Positions 1 to 6,791 of a stretch of DNA of 15,700 nt are shown here, piece after piece. The stretch's first letter is position 1. Each line of letters begins with the position of its first letter. Under the pieces are notes generated by a model. That model was not told where the DNA came from. It worked only from the letters and a program-made list of their open reading frames with translations, and made no database searches. Source of the stretch: Archangium sp. (GTDB taxonomy: Bacteria; Myxococcota; Myxococcia; Myxococcales; Myxococcaceae); assembly GCA_016793585.1 (NCBI GenBank), contig JAEUJR010000106.1, positions 1 to 15,700 on the forward strand. The letters are read 5' to 3'. Both the position numbers and the translations under genes were made by a program.

Positions 1-194
1 TAGAGGCTCTGCGACCAGCGGTAGCTGCGCCACTCGAGGTGGTAGCCGAGCCCTGCGAGCTCTTTGCCGAGGTATTCCTGCGCGGCTCGCTCGGTCGGCG
101 TTCCCGTGAGGCGGCGGGGCCCGAGCTCTTCGAGCGTGCGAATGCGATCGATGGGGCTGGGTCGTGAGGTGTCGAGTTCAGGCGCAGCGCTCAT
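1..194 (-). CDS. N-terminal fragment of an M28-like zinc peptidase (partial, runs off the left edge)
   Basis: Only the first 64 codons lie in the window, starting at the ATG whose complement is at 192-194. The fragment begins MSAAPELDTSRPSP and continues with RLTGTPTERAAQEYL and then a KELAGLGYHLEW segment. An opening of the type 'R(L)TGT..E..A..YL...L..LGY' is typical of the N-terminus of M28-family aminopeptidases, where it precedes the metal-binding peptidase fold; this is established family knowledge. The zinc ligands would lie beyond the left edge, so catalytic residues cannot be checked. There is no signal peptide, so this form would be cytosolic unless the start is elsewhere. A GAGG lies almost against the start codon, so the ribosome site is poor. 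The gene diverges from the exported-protein gene that starts near 288. Identification rests on a short fragment. Confidence 0.55.
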   Translation of the reverse strand, partial: MSAAPELDTSRPSPIDRIRTLEELGPRRLTGTPTERAAQEYLGKELAGLGYHLEWRSYRWSQSL

Positions 195-287
195 GCCTCG
201 GCAGATAGCACCCGCCGCGTCGCGCGCGCGCCTCACCGCCCCTCGGATTTCGTTGCGAAGGGAAAGTTCGTCGAGACATTGTCGCCC

Positions 288-1121
288 ATGCTCTCGACCC
301 TCGTTGCCGTCATGCTGACCGGTGCTCCCCTCACGTTCGATGAAGGCGAGTTCCTCGGGTTCACGAAGGACGGCGATCGCACCGTCTGGCTCACGTCGAG
401 GCGGGTGACGTGGGGTGACGCTCCGCACTTCGCGAAGCTGGCGGTGAGCCGACATCAACTGCAGGCGACGGAAGAGGAGTTCGAGCTCGAGGTCGGGCCG
501 CTCGATGGCAAGGGGCCGCTCAAGCCGGGCTCCGATGTCGCGAAGTGGGAGGCGTGGAAGCAGAAGAACCCCATCGTGAAGCTGGAGTCACTCGAAGGCG
601 TGAAGACGTCGATTCGCGCCGACGGCAAACCAGCGACGACGTGGGGCGGTACGGGCAAGACCGTGAAGGTCGAGCTGGTGACCGAGCGGCTCGGCGTCAC
701 CCACACGCGCGCCAGCATGCTGGCCGAGAACATGGGGAAGAAGGTTCGCAAGACGACGGCGGCGGCGTTCCTCGACCCGACCGGGCGCCGCGCGGTGTTC
801 GTGCTGACGATGGAGGCGGGCGGCGGAGAGCCCGTGTCGTCCGAGATGGTCGAGGCGTTCGTCGGCCCCACGGCGTTCGTGTACGTGGCTTCGCAAGAGC
901 AGCGGAAGGAGAAGGAGCTGCTCATCGAACGCGCCGGCTTCGCGGTGACGGGCGGCTCGGAGTCGTCGAAGGCGGCTCCCGGCGTCGTGGTGCGGGCCGA
1001 TGCGAAGACGATGGCCGCGGCCGAGACGTTGGCGAAGGCGCTTGGTGGCAAGGCCGTGAAGGGCAAGGTCGACAAGCAGCTCGGAGAGTTCTTCGTCGGC
1101 TTCGACGTCGCGATTCCCTGA
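288..1121 (+). CDS. Exported protein of unknown function, possible LytR_C-like C-terminal region
   Basis: This is a protein of about 277 residues. I chose the ATG at 288, which gives a short hydrophobic leader (MLSTLVAVML) consistent with export. A TTG at 279, three codons upstream, is better placed for the purine-rich GAAGGGAAAG at 257-266 and cannot be excluded. After the leader, FLGFTKDGDRTVW resembles the opening of secreted DUF2259-type proteins, whose first strand reads 'F.GFs.DG'; this is a weak similarity judged by eye. The last ~70 residues (ELLIERAGFAVTGGSESS, then AAAETLAKALGGKAV) have the 'L...GF.V......A..LA..LGG..V' rhythm of LytR C-terminal domains, which occur in cell-envelope proteins. 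The codon use is typical of its neighbours. No catalytic motif is visible. I do not recognise a specific function. Confidence 0.75.
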   Translation: MLSTLVAVMLTGAPLTFDEGEFLGFTKDGDRTVWLTSRRVTWGDAPHFAKLAVSRHQLQATEEEFELEVGPLDGKGPLKPGSDVAKWEAWKQKNPIVKLESLEGVKTSIRADGKPATTWGGTGKTVKVELVTERLGVTHTRASMLAENMGKKVRKTTAAAFLDPTGRRAVFVLTMEAGGGEPVSSEMVEAFVGPTAFVYVASQEQRKEKELLIERAGFAVTGGSESSKAAPGVVVRADAKTMAAAETLAKALGGKAVKGKVDKQLGEFFVGFDVAIP

Positions 1122-1134
1122 GCGATGTTACGTG

Positions 1135-1158
1135 GTCGTCACAGCGGCTTCTGACGAC
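1135..1158 (+). repeat. Inverted repeat between two genes (7-bp stem, 10-base loop)
   Basis: GTCGTCA at 1135-1141 is the exact reverse complement of TGACGAC at 1152-1158, so RNA from this gap could form a short hairpin. It lies 13 bases after the upstream stop codon and 20 bases before the next start. No T-run follows, so it is at best a weak terminator or processing hairpin, and it may be chance. Confidence 0.3.
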
Positions 1159-1178
1159 GGCGGCACACTGCGCGCTTC

Positions 1179-1559
1179 ATGGAAGTTCAGTCGCTCCCCA
1201 TCTCTGCCGCCGACGCGTTTCGCGCCTTCACCGACGTCGAGCAGCAGCGTCGCTGGGTGCCGGGAATCAAGAAGGTGAAGCTCGTTCGCGCAGACGCGAA
1301 TGGGCGCGCGCTCGAGGTCTTCTACGAGTTCGGCGAGACGCTCGCTTACGCGCTCGTCTACGCGTGGGACGACGTGAACCTGAAGGCGCGGTGGGTGCCG
1401 TCGTCGGGTGTGCGTGACGGCGTCTCGGGGAACATCTGGTTCGAGGCACGTGAGGGCGGGTGCGTGATGCACTACCAGCTCGATGCGTTGACCGGCCGGC
1501 CACCGGAGCATGAGCGCGATGTGGCGATGGCGTTCGTCGCGTGGCTCAAGGGACGCTGA
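1179..1559 (+). CDS. SRPBCC/START-like small-molecule-binding protein
   Basis: This is a 126-residue cytosolic protein with the layout of the SRPBCC (polyketide cyclase / START-like) superfamily. The opening MEVQSLPISAADAFRAFTD is a strand followed by the first helix. It runs into the characteristic 'F.AFTD.EQ...WVPG' block at residues 15-30, then alternating strands (ALEVFYEF, ALVYAWDD, NIWFEARE, CVMHYQLD) and a C-terminal helix (AMAFVAWLKG). Family members bind hydrophobic ligands in a cavity covered by the C-terminal helix; the ligand cannot be predicted. The length is slightly short but within range for the family. No clear Shine-Dalgarno precedes the ATG at 1179. The 3' end overlaps the convergent minus-strand gene by 14 bases. 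Confidence 0.8.
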   Translation: MEVQSLPISAADAFRAFTDVEQQRRWVPGIKKVKLVRADANGRALEVFYEFGETLAYALVYAWDDVNLKARWVPSSGVRDGVSGNIWFEAREGGCVMHYQLDALTGRPPEHERDVAMAFVAWLKGR

Positions 1560-1974
1560 CGCCTGCGTCGGCGCGCTCGACCCGATCACGTGCTGGCGGA
1601 GCCCCCGTATCGAGCATCTCTGTCACGCCGGCTGCAGTCGCCAGGCAGGCGATCACGGTCAAGGCAATGCGCCTTCGCTGATTCTGCGGTTTCGGCGTCG
1701 GCGCATGTTCGTCGTCGAGTCGCTCGTCGCTCTCGAGGCGTCTGATCAGCTCGTCGATGAAGGCGTTCTGTTCGCCAGCGACCTCGGCAGACTTCTTCCT
1801 CACGTCGAAGTCGCTCAGCCAGTGCCAGAACTCGTGCGGCAATTCGTCGGCGAGCTCGCTCGAGATTCGTCGCTGAAGGGCGATTCCTCGCAGGGTCAGT
1901 CGATGCACCCCCGCACCGCGTCGCTCGTCATCCCGCGGCCTTCGGAGCGCCTTCGACAAGTTCGTCTTCTTCAT
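1546..1974 (-). CDS. Small single-pass membrane protein of unknown function
   Basis: I place the start at the ATG complementary to 1972-1974 because it is preceded by a strong GGAGG with a 5-base spacer; an upstream in-frame start at 2019 lacks such a site. The protein is then 142 residues. Residues 1-99 are charged and probably cytosolic, with a helical, possibly coiled-coil stretch (about 38-85) rich in Glu, Asp, Arg and Lys. One hydrophobic segment, RRRIALTVIACLATAAGV (about 100-116), is flanked on the inside by three arginines, which suggests N-in/C-out topology. A short Pro/Asp-rich tail follows. This layout resembles anti-sigma-like or small regulatory membrane proteins, but no family motif is seen. 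The gene diverges from the BsuPI-domain lipoprotein gene and converges with the SRPBCC gene, overlapping it by 14 bases. Confidence 0.7.
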   Translation of the reverse strand: MKKTNLSKALRRPRDDERRGAGVHRLTLRGIALQRRISSELADELPHEFWHWLSDFDVRKKSAEVAGEQNAFIDELIRRLESDERLDDEHAPTPKPQNQRRRIALTVIACLATAAGVTEMLDTGAPPARDRVERADAGVSVP

Positions 1975-2001
1975 CTGACCTCCAGCGTTACGAAGGTGCC
2001 C

Positions 2002-2026
2002 GCCCACACTTGACGACACTGTGGGC
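2002..2026. promoter_or_regulatory. Inverted repeat around a TTGACG box in a divergent promoter region
   Basis: GCCCACA (2002-2008) and TGTGGGC (2020-2026) are perfect 7-base complements separated by 11 bases. They lie in the 93-base gap between two divergently transcribed genes. Between the arms is TTGACG (2010-2015), a good -35-like hexamer for the + strand, although no convincing -10 box lies 16-18 bases downstream. The spacing (18 bases centre to centre) is odd for a transcription terminator and lacks a T-run. An operator for a dimeric regulator overlapping the -35 is the more natural reading, but that is inference. Confidence 0.35.
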
Positions 2027-2067
2027 CTTGGGCATGGGGTCCTCGTCTTTCAAGTGGGGAGCCCGTC

Positions 2068-3159
2068 ATGACCATTCGCGCACTGTTCGCCTCGTCCATC
2101 GCCCTCGTCCTCGCTGCCTGCGGCCCCGATGCGCAGATGCTCGTCGACGCGCAGGACGTCGACACCGACGAGTCGGTCGCCACGACCGAGGGGGAGCTGA
2201 CCTCGTCGAGCAGTGCGGCCGTGTGGTTCCCGATGGCGAACGGCAACACGTGGACGTTCGAGTCGACGACCGGAGCCACCCGCACGCTGCGCCTCGACTC
2301 CGTCTCGAACGGCATGGGCTCGCTCACGGGCCTCGCCACCGCAGCGACGTGGGTCGGCGTCAGCTCGACGTCGGCGAACACGCTCATGAAGTGGGACGAC
2401 GCCTCGCGCGCGTGGACCTCGTGGCTGCGCTTCGGCTTCGCGAGCTCGTCGTGGAACGTGGGCACCGAGGCCTGCACTGGCGCGAAGTACCGCCGCAGCG
2501 CGACGGGCGTGACGGCGACGACGGCCGCTGGCGCTTTCACCGACACGCGCACCATCGCCATCGAGCAGATCCCCAGCAAGACGGCGCTCTGCGCGCCGCC
2601 CGCGTTCACCGAGCTCACCTTCGCCGCGAACGTCGGCCTCGTCGGCTTCCGCACCGGCCGCGGCGAGCGCTTCACCCTGAAGACCGCGACCGTCGGCACC
2701 AAGCGGTTCCCCGCGGTGAATGGCACCGTCACGGCGAGCCTCACGCTCGACAAGACGTCGTACGTGAACAAGCCCAACACGATTCGCTGCATCACCACGC
2801 CGTGCCCGTCGAACGAGGTCACCGCCAGCGCGCGCGCGACCTTCACCGTCACCAACGGCAGCGCCACCTCGCAGACGTGGAACTTCCGCACCGGTTGCCA
2901 GATGGACATCGAGGTCGTCTCGTCGAGCGGGCTCGTCGTGAAGCGCCTCTCCGATGACCGTGCGTGCACCATGGCGCTGACCTCGGTGACGCTCGCCTCG
3001 GGCCAGAGCCGCACGTGGACCGCCGAACTTCCGCTCGCCGACCGCGACGGCCTGCAGCTCGATGGCTCGTTCACCGCCCGTGCGCGCCTGATTCCTTCGG
3101 CGAACGCCGGCTCCGCTCCCGTCGCGACCAGCACCTTCTCGGTTCGCGTTCAGCAGTGA
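2068..3159 (+). CDS. Lipoprotein with a BsuPI-like C-terminal domain
   Basis: This 363-residue protein starts at an ATG with GGGGAG about 7 bases upstream. The leader ends in the lipobox LAAC, so Cys18 should be lipidated. An acidic, Ser/Thr-rich linker follows, then a beta-rich domain opening with WFPMANGNTWTFE (residues 53-65), a pattern common in exported proteins of unknown role. Residues 220-361 resemble the BsuPI domain (intracellular proteinase inhibitor family): 'FTVTNGSATSQTWNF', 'GCQMDIEVVSSSGLVVKRLS', then 'VTLASGQSRTWTAELP'. These are the strand, the 'G.VVW..S' turn and the 'L.pGes' turn typical of that fold. A Cys-rich insert, RCITTPCPS, precedes it at about residues 240-248. In bacteria such domains sit on many envelope lipoproteins and need not inhibit proteases. 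The protein is probably cell-surface or periplasmic. Confidence 0.8.
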   Translation: MTIRALFASSIALVLAACGPDAQMLVDAQDVDTDESVATTEGELTSSSSAAVWFPMANGNTWTFESTTGATRTLRLDSVSNGMGSLTGLATAATWVGVSSTSANTLMKWDDASRAWTSWLRFGFASSSWNVGTEACTGAKYRRSATGVTATTAAGAFTDTRTIAIEQIPSKTALCAPPAFTELTFAANVGLVGFRTGRGERFTLKTATVGTKRFPAVNGTVTASLTLDKTSYVNKPNTIRCITTPCPSNEVTASARATFTVTNGSATSQTWNFRTGCQMDIEVVSSSGLVVKRLSDDRACTMALTSVTLASGQSRTWTAELPLADRDGLQLDGSFTARARLIPSANAGSAPVATSTFSVRVQQ

Positions 3160-3233
3160 GCTGACGCCTGCGGGCTCGCACTCGACCTGGCCGGCTGCAG
3201 GCGTTCAATCGCTGGCTCGAGCTGAGCGGCTCG

Positions 3234-3884
3234 TTGCCTGCGGGGCGTTTCACCGACGTCGGCTTCGGCATCTCGGCTGTCACCACGCACGAGCTGTCAC
3301 TCGCGTTTCCCGATCGTGAAGTCGTCGGCGTCGAGGTGAACGGCGCGCACGTCGAGACCGCGCGTCGTGAGTTCCCGCAGCTCCGGTTCCTCGCGGGTGA
3401 CCTGCAGACGCTCCGCGCAGAGCCTCCGTCTGCGCTCATTCGCCTCGCGAACGTGGGGCGTGGGCTCACGAAAGACGCAGCAGAGACGCTTCACGCCGAC
3501 GTGTTGCCGCTGCTCGTCGAAGGCGGCGTGTGTCTCGAAGGCAGCACCGACATCGAAGGGCACGTGTCGGCCTTCTGGGTGCTGCGCCGTCGGGGCGAGA
3601 CGTTGTCGAAAGAGGCGCTGGTGCTGCACACCGACGGAGCGCGCGGCTTCTCTCCGTGGCTCTTTCGCGACGTGCTGCCGCGTGAGCTGCGTCGTGACGT
3701 GAAACCGGGAACCGCGGTGTACGCGCTCTTCACCGCGTGGACCGAAGTCTGGGAGCGCGTTCGAACTGCAGACCCGCTCGAGTCCTTCGTCGCGTCGGCC
3801 AACGCCCTTCATCGACCGGGGCTCGACGTGCGCTTCGTGGGCGATGGCTTCGTTGGCTGGAGTCCGACACTGGCGTCAGGGTGA
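3234..3884 (+). CDS. Class I SAM-dependent methyltransferase (5' end uncertain)
   Basis: The first Rossmann motif is clear: FTDVGFGISAVTTHELS, then VVGVEVNGAHVETARREF (the acidic SAM-ribose-binding residue after strand 2) and RFLAGDL. A substrate-side half follows, with FRDVLPRELRRDVKPGTAV near the C-terminus. This matches a group of methyltransferases that share the 'VDVGFG' and late 'LPK.L...V.PG' patterns. The listed start is a TTG at 3234. However, the same frame is open back to 3165 and encodes RTRPGRLQAFNRWLELSG, a segment conserved in this group ahead of the SAM motif, so the true protein probably starts upstream. A GTG at 3156, overlapping the previous stop as GTGA, is followed two codons later by an in-frame TGA (3162-3164). 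The start may be a CTG at 3168, or the gene carries a nonsense change. The substrate is unknown. Confidence 0.75.
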   Translation: MPAGRFTDVGFGISAVTTHELSLAFPDREVVGVEVNGAHVETARREFPQLRFLAGDLQTLRAEPPSALIRLANVGRGLTKDAAETLHADVLPLLVEGGVCLEGSTDIEGHVSAFWVLRRRGETLSKEALVLHTDGARGFSPWLFRDVLPRELRRDVKPGTAVYALFTAWTEVWERVRTADPLESFVASANALHRPGLDVRFVGDGFVGWSPTLASG

Positions 3885-3970
3885 AGAGCACTCGCCACTG
3901 CCCAGAACCGACATTGCTGTCATCGCGCGAGGGCACCACGAGGGTCTCGGCCTTGCAGAGCGTCACGCCC

Positions 3971-4357
3971 ATGCGCGCGCTGCTCCTGCTTCTTCTCGTC
4001 GCTCCGGTCTCGGCCTGCAGCCCCTTCAAGTCGGTGGCGCTGGCCGACGCTCCAGACCAGCTCACCTCGGGAACAGCGGACCCATTGTTCACCGTCACGC
4101 TCGACCCTGGCGGCTTCAACGTCGGGCTGTTGGGAATCGCCGCGAACCTGCCTGGCCAGCCTCAGATCGTGTTGTCGTGTCGCGACACCGAGCCATCGCC
4201 GGGGGTCCTGGTCGAGACCTGCTTCGAGCCAGGCTCGAACCTCTTCGACACCACCAGCGTCGGCAAGCCCGTGCAGATCGAGCTGTACGCCCAGCGATGG
4301 CCGTCGCGCTCGCACGAGTACACGCTGCAGCTGCTCACGTGGGTGCCCGAGAACTGA
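3971..4357 (+). CDS. Small lipoprotein of unknown function
   Basis: The ATG at 3971 begins a textbook lipoprotein leader, MRALLLLLLVAPVSAC, with lipobox VSAC and Cys16 as the lipidation site. The reading frame is open far upstream, but that part overlaps the methyltransferase gene and is Arg-rich shadow sequence, so the short form is preferred. The mature part is about 112 residues, beta-rich (PLFTVTLDPGGFNVGLLGI, then QIVLSC and QIELYAQRW), with two further cysteines (residues 70 and 84) that could form a disulfide. The serine after the lipidated Cys is compatible with outer-membrane sorting. There is no convincing Shine-Dalgarno. It lies 86 bases after the methyltransferase and 39 bases before the Omp85-like gene on the same strand, so it may be co-transcribed with either. 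I do not recognise a family. Confidence 0.7.
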   Translation: MRALLLLLLVAPVSACSPFKSVALADAPDQLTSGTADPLFTVTLDPGGFNVGLLGIAANLPGQPQIVLSCRDTEPSPGVLVETCFEPGSNLFDTTSVGKPVQIELYAQRWPSRSHEYTLQLLTWVPEN

Positions 4358-4370
4358 CGCGGCGTGGCTG

Positions 4371-4382
4371 AGCGCATGCGCT
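4371..4382. repeat. 12-bp perfect palindrome upstream of the Omp85-like gene
   Basis: AGCGCATGCGCT is its own reverse complement. It lies in the 39-base gap between the small lipoprotein gene and the Omp85-like gene, ending 14 bases before the GTG start. Without a loop it is a poor terminator; it could be a binding site for a dimeric protein or a chance GC-rich palindrome. Confidence 0.3.
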
Positions 4383-4396
4383 AGCGTTCGCCGAAG

Positions 4397-6130
4397 GTGA
4401 CCGGCTTCGCGCTCTTCGTCTCAGCCCTGCTCTCGGCCGCGCCCGACACGTCGGCTGCCGGCCCCGAGGAGCGGCTCGTGCAGTGGGGCCTGACGCGCCG
4501 CGCTCTCGAACTCGACCCGACGCCGAACGGCAAGGCCATCGATCAGGTCTTCGTCGAGCGCGAAGAGATCTTCCCCGAAGAGAACCCGAAGTTCTTCGAC
4601 ATCCTCCACATCAAGACGCGTGACTCGGTCGTGCGCCGCGAGGTGTTGCTGAAGCCGGGAGACACCTGGAGCGCCGACCGCGCGCTCGAGACCGAACGCA
4701 ACCTGCGCCGCATCTTCATTCTCGCGGTGGCGAAGGTCGTGCCCGTCAAGGCGCCCGACGGAAAAGTCAGCGTGCTCGTCGTCACGCAAGACCGCTGGAG
4801 TCTGCGTCTCTCGAACTCGTTCACGCTCATCGGAACGCTGCTGCAGTTCCTGCAGCTCACGCTCGTCGAGGTGAACTTCAACGGCTGGGGGCAGAGCCTC
4901 TCGCTCGACACCACGCTGCGGCTCGACACCTTCGCGCTCGGGCAGTCGTTCACCGAGCGACGCCTGTTCGGGTCGCGCTTCAGCTTCTCCGAGGCCGCGA
5001 ACCTCGTCTTCAACCGGCAGACGGGCGCCGTCGAAGGCACCGTCGGGCAGGTCATCGTCGGCTACCCCATCATCACGCTCGATCAGCCGTGGGGCTTCCT
5101 CGTCGACGGCGCGTGGAACGTGCGCAAGCGGCGCATCTATCGCGGCGCGAGCGTGTGGCAGCTGCCGTACCCCGACGCGAGCGGCACCGGGCGCGTGCCC
5201 TTTCAGTTCGACCAGAAAGAGCTCGGCCTCGACGCCGTGGTGACGCGCCGCTTCGGTGACGGCGTGAAGGTCGATCTCACCCTCAACGCCGGCGCGTACG
5301 TGCGGCAGTACACGCCCATGGTCGAGTCGAACCTGGGCCCCGAGCAGGCGTCGTGGCTCACCACGAACTACCTGCCGCGCAGCGAGAACGCGACGTACCT
5401 CGAAGGTGTCGCGACGGCGTTCACCAACGAGTTCCGCATTCTCAAGAACCTCGACACGTACCAGCTCTCGGAGGACTACCAGCTCGGCTTCCGCGCGACG
5501 GCTGGAGCGCGCTGGGCGTTCCCCTCGCCGATCACCACGCAGCAGTTCATCGAGGTCGGCGGGGCCGCGCGTTATCGCTTCTACCGGTGGGACGACCTCT
5601 TCACCGTCTCGGCCTCGGGCGGAGCGCGCTTCAGGCCCGGCACCACCATTGCCAACGAGCGCTTCGCCGCCGAGGTGATCAACTACTCGCCCACGTTCGA
5701 GGGTGGTCGCTTCGTCACGCGGTTGATGGTCGACCTGCGGTGGAACGATCTGAACAACCGGCAGGTGCTGCTCGGTGGCTCACAGGGCCTGCGCGGCACG
5801 TTCGCGGAGCAGTTCACCGGGCGCAACCTGCTGCTCGCGAACCTCGAGTACCGCACGCGGCCGCTCGCCTTCGTGCTCGGCACCTACCTGGGCTTCGTTC
5901 TCTTCTACGACGTGGGCTCGGCCTTCGACTCGACGCCGCTGCTGCAGCACACCGCCGGCTTCGGCATGCGGCTGTTGCTGCCGTACTTCAACTTCGAGGT
6001 GCTGCGCTTCGACTTCGGCGTGCACATCAACAACTTCGCGCAGACGCCCGGGCTCGATCGGCTCAACGCGACGTGGGGCCAGGTGAACGACCTTCGGCCC
6101 GACATTCTCGATCGCGCGTTGCCGCCGTAG
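4397..6130 (+). CDS. Omp85/BamA-superfamily outer-membrane protein with one apparent POTRA domain
   Basis: This 577-residue protein starts at GTG 4397 with a leader-like N-terminus (MTGFALFVSALLSAA). Residues about 49-133 look like a POTRA domain: strand IDQVFVE, helix-turn, 'RREVLLKPGDTWSADRALE' (the conserved 'G..y......e....L' helix), then RNLRRIFILAVAKVVP and a last strand VSVLVVTQ. Residues about 135-577 are a beta-barrel of alternating aromatic strands. The C-terminal barrel carries the Omp85 signature GGSQGLRGT (residues 460-468; the Arg-Gly of the L6 'RG[FY]' motif, here followed by Thr), then NLEYRTRPL and FVLFYDVGSAF. Omp85 proteins insert or move proteins and lipids through the outer membrane. 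BamA has five POTRA domains and TamA three, so a single POTRA suggests an accessory or specialised member. The stop codon directly abuts the stop of the opposing operon. Confidence 0.88.
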   Translation: MTGFALFVSALLSAAPDTSAAGPEERLVQWGLTRRALELDPTPNGKAIDQVFVEREEIFPEENPKFFDILHIKTRDSVVRREVLLKPGDTWSADRALETERNLRRIFILAVAKVVPVKAPDGKVSVLVVTQDRWSLRLSNSFTLIGTLLQFLQLTLVEVNFNGWGQSLSLDTTLRLDTFALGQSFTERRLFGSRFSFSEAANLVFNRQTGAVEGTVGQVIVGYPIITLDQPWGFLVDGAWNVRKRRIYRGASVWQLPYPDASGTGRVPFQFDQKELGLDAVVTRRFGDGVKVDLTLNAGAYVRQYTPMVESNLGPEQASWLTTNYLPRSENATYLEGVATAFTNEFRILKNLDTYQLSEDYQLGFRATAGARWAFPSPITTQQFIEVGGAARYRFYRWDDLFTVSASGGARFRPGTTIANERFAAEVINYSPTFEGGRFVTRLMVDLRWNDLNNRQVLLGGSQGLRGTFAEQFTGRNLLLANLEYRTRPLAFVLGTYLGFVLFYDVGSAFDSTPLLQHTAGFGMRLLLPYFNFEVLRFDFGVHINNFAQTPGLDRLNATWGQVNDLRPDILDRALPP

Positions 6131-6769
6131 TCACTCGCCGTACTCCTTCACGGTGTTGAAGGCGGGCAAGGGGGCAGGCTTCTTCTTCGTGGTCGTCTTC
6201 TTTGGCTTCGCGTTCGTGGGCTGGTCGTTCTCGTCGCGCTCGGCAGGCGTCAGCTCGACGATGGTCACTCCGGTGAGCAGGTTGGCGCTCGTGGTCGTGC
6301 CCGCGCCCGTCAGCGTGTCCAGCTCGGAGTGGTCGACCCCGATGAGCCGCACGACGCCCTTCTCGAGCCGGAACCGGTGCACCGCGCCGTAGCTCTCTCT
6401 CGAGCCGCCCCACTGCGTGACGACGAGCACCTTCTTCTTGATCTCGAGCTCGGGCTTCGCGTCGCCGCCCTTCATGCCCAGGCACGAGAAGCACGCAACG
6501 AGCCCCACGTTCGAGTCGACGAGCGTGTAGCCCTTCGCCGCGCCGTGCAGCCACAGCAGCGCGCGCGAACGATCGCCGTCGCCTTGTTGAATGAGCACCA
6601 CGACGAGGTCGGGGGTCTTGTCTCCGTTGAGATCGCCCTCGAGCGACGTCTCCACGACCCAGCCCTTCGGTGCGAAGTCGGCGGCGGCGGCGCCCGTGGT
6701 GGGAACGCCTTCGAGGGGTTTGGCGAGGGCGGTGACGGCGAAGCAGGTCAGCAGCAGCGAAGCGCGCAT
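6131..6769 (-). CDS. Exported protein with DxNxD calcium-loop-like motif and CxxC
   Basis: This 212-residue protein has a clear signal peptide (MRASLLLTCFAVTALA). After it, GDLNGDKTPDLVVVL (residues 45-59) is the 'D.NGD...D' loop found in FG-GAP/VCBS-type repeats and other calcium-binding exported proteins. The rest follows a recognisable pattern: RALLWLHGAAKGYTLVDSN, then CFSC (93-96) and a Gly-rich segment, then strands KVLVVTQWGGSRESYG and VHRFRLEKGVVRLIGVD. Proteins of unknown function with this order (D-loop, 'LL..G...Y', CxxC, 'GG......', final 'LIG.D') occur in several Gram-negative phyla. The C-terminus is Lys/Pro-rich (KPKKTTTKKKPAP) and probably disordered. It is the last gene of the operon, 22 bases after the AgmX-like gene, with AGGG upstream of its ATG. 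Its link to the stator genes is inferred only from position. Confidence 0.8.
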   Translation of the reverse strand: MRASLLLTCFAVTALAKPLEGVPTTGAAAADFAPKGWVVETSLEGDLNGDKTPDLVVVLIQQGDGDRSRALLWLHGAAKGYTLVDSNVGLVACFSCLGMKGGDAKPELEIKKKVLVVTQWGGSRESYGAVHRFRLEKGVVRLIGVDHSELDTLTGAGTTTSANLLTGVTIVELTPAERDENDQPTNAKPKKTTTKKKPAPLPAFNTVKEYGE

Positions 6770-6791
6770 GGCCGCGCACCCTGCCAGAAGC

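Noticed and set aside
3737..3970. Upstream extension of the small lipoprotein gene
   Set aside because: The extra 78 codons overlap the methyltransferase gene, are Arg-rich, and would bury the perfect lipoprotein leader that starts at 3971.
6145..6162. CCTTCA/TGAAGG inverted repeat as a transcription terminator
   Set aside because: The stem is only 6 bp, lies inside coding sequence and has no T-run on either strand; I list it only as an observation.
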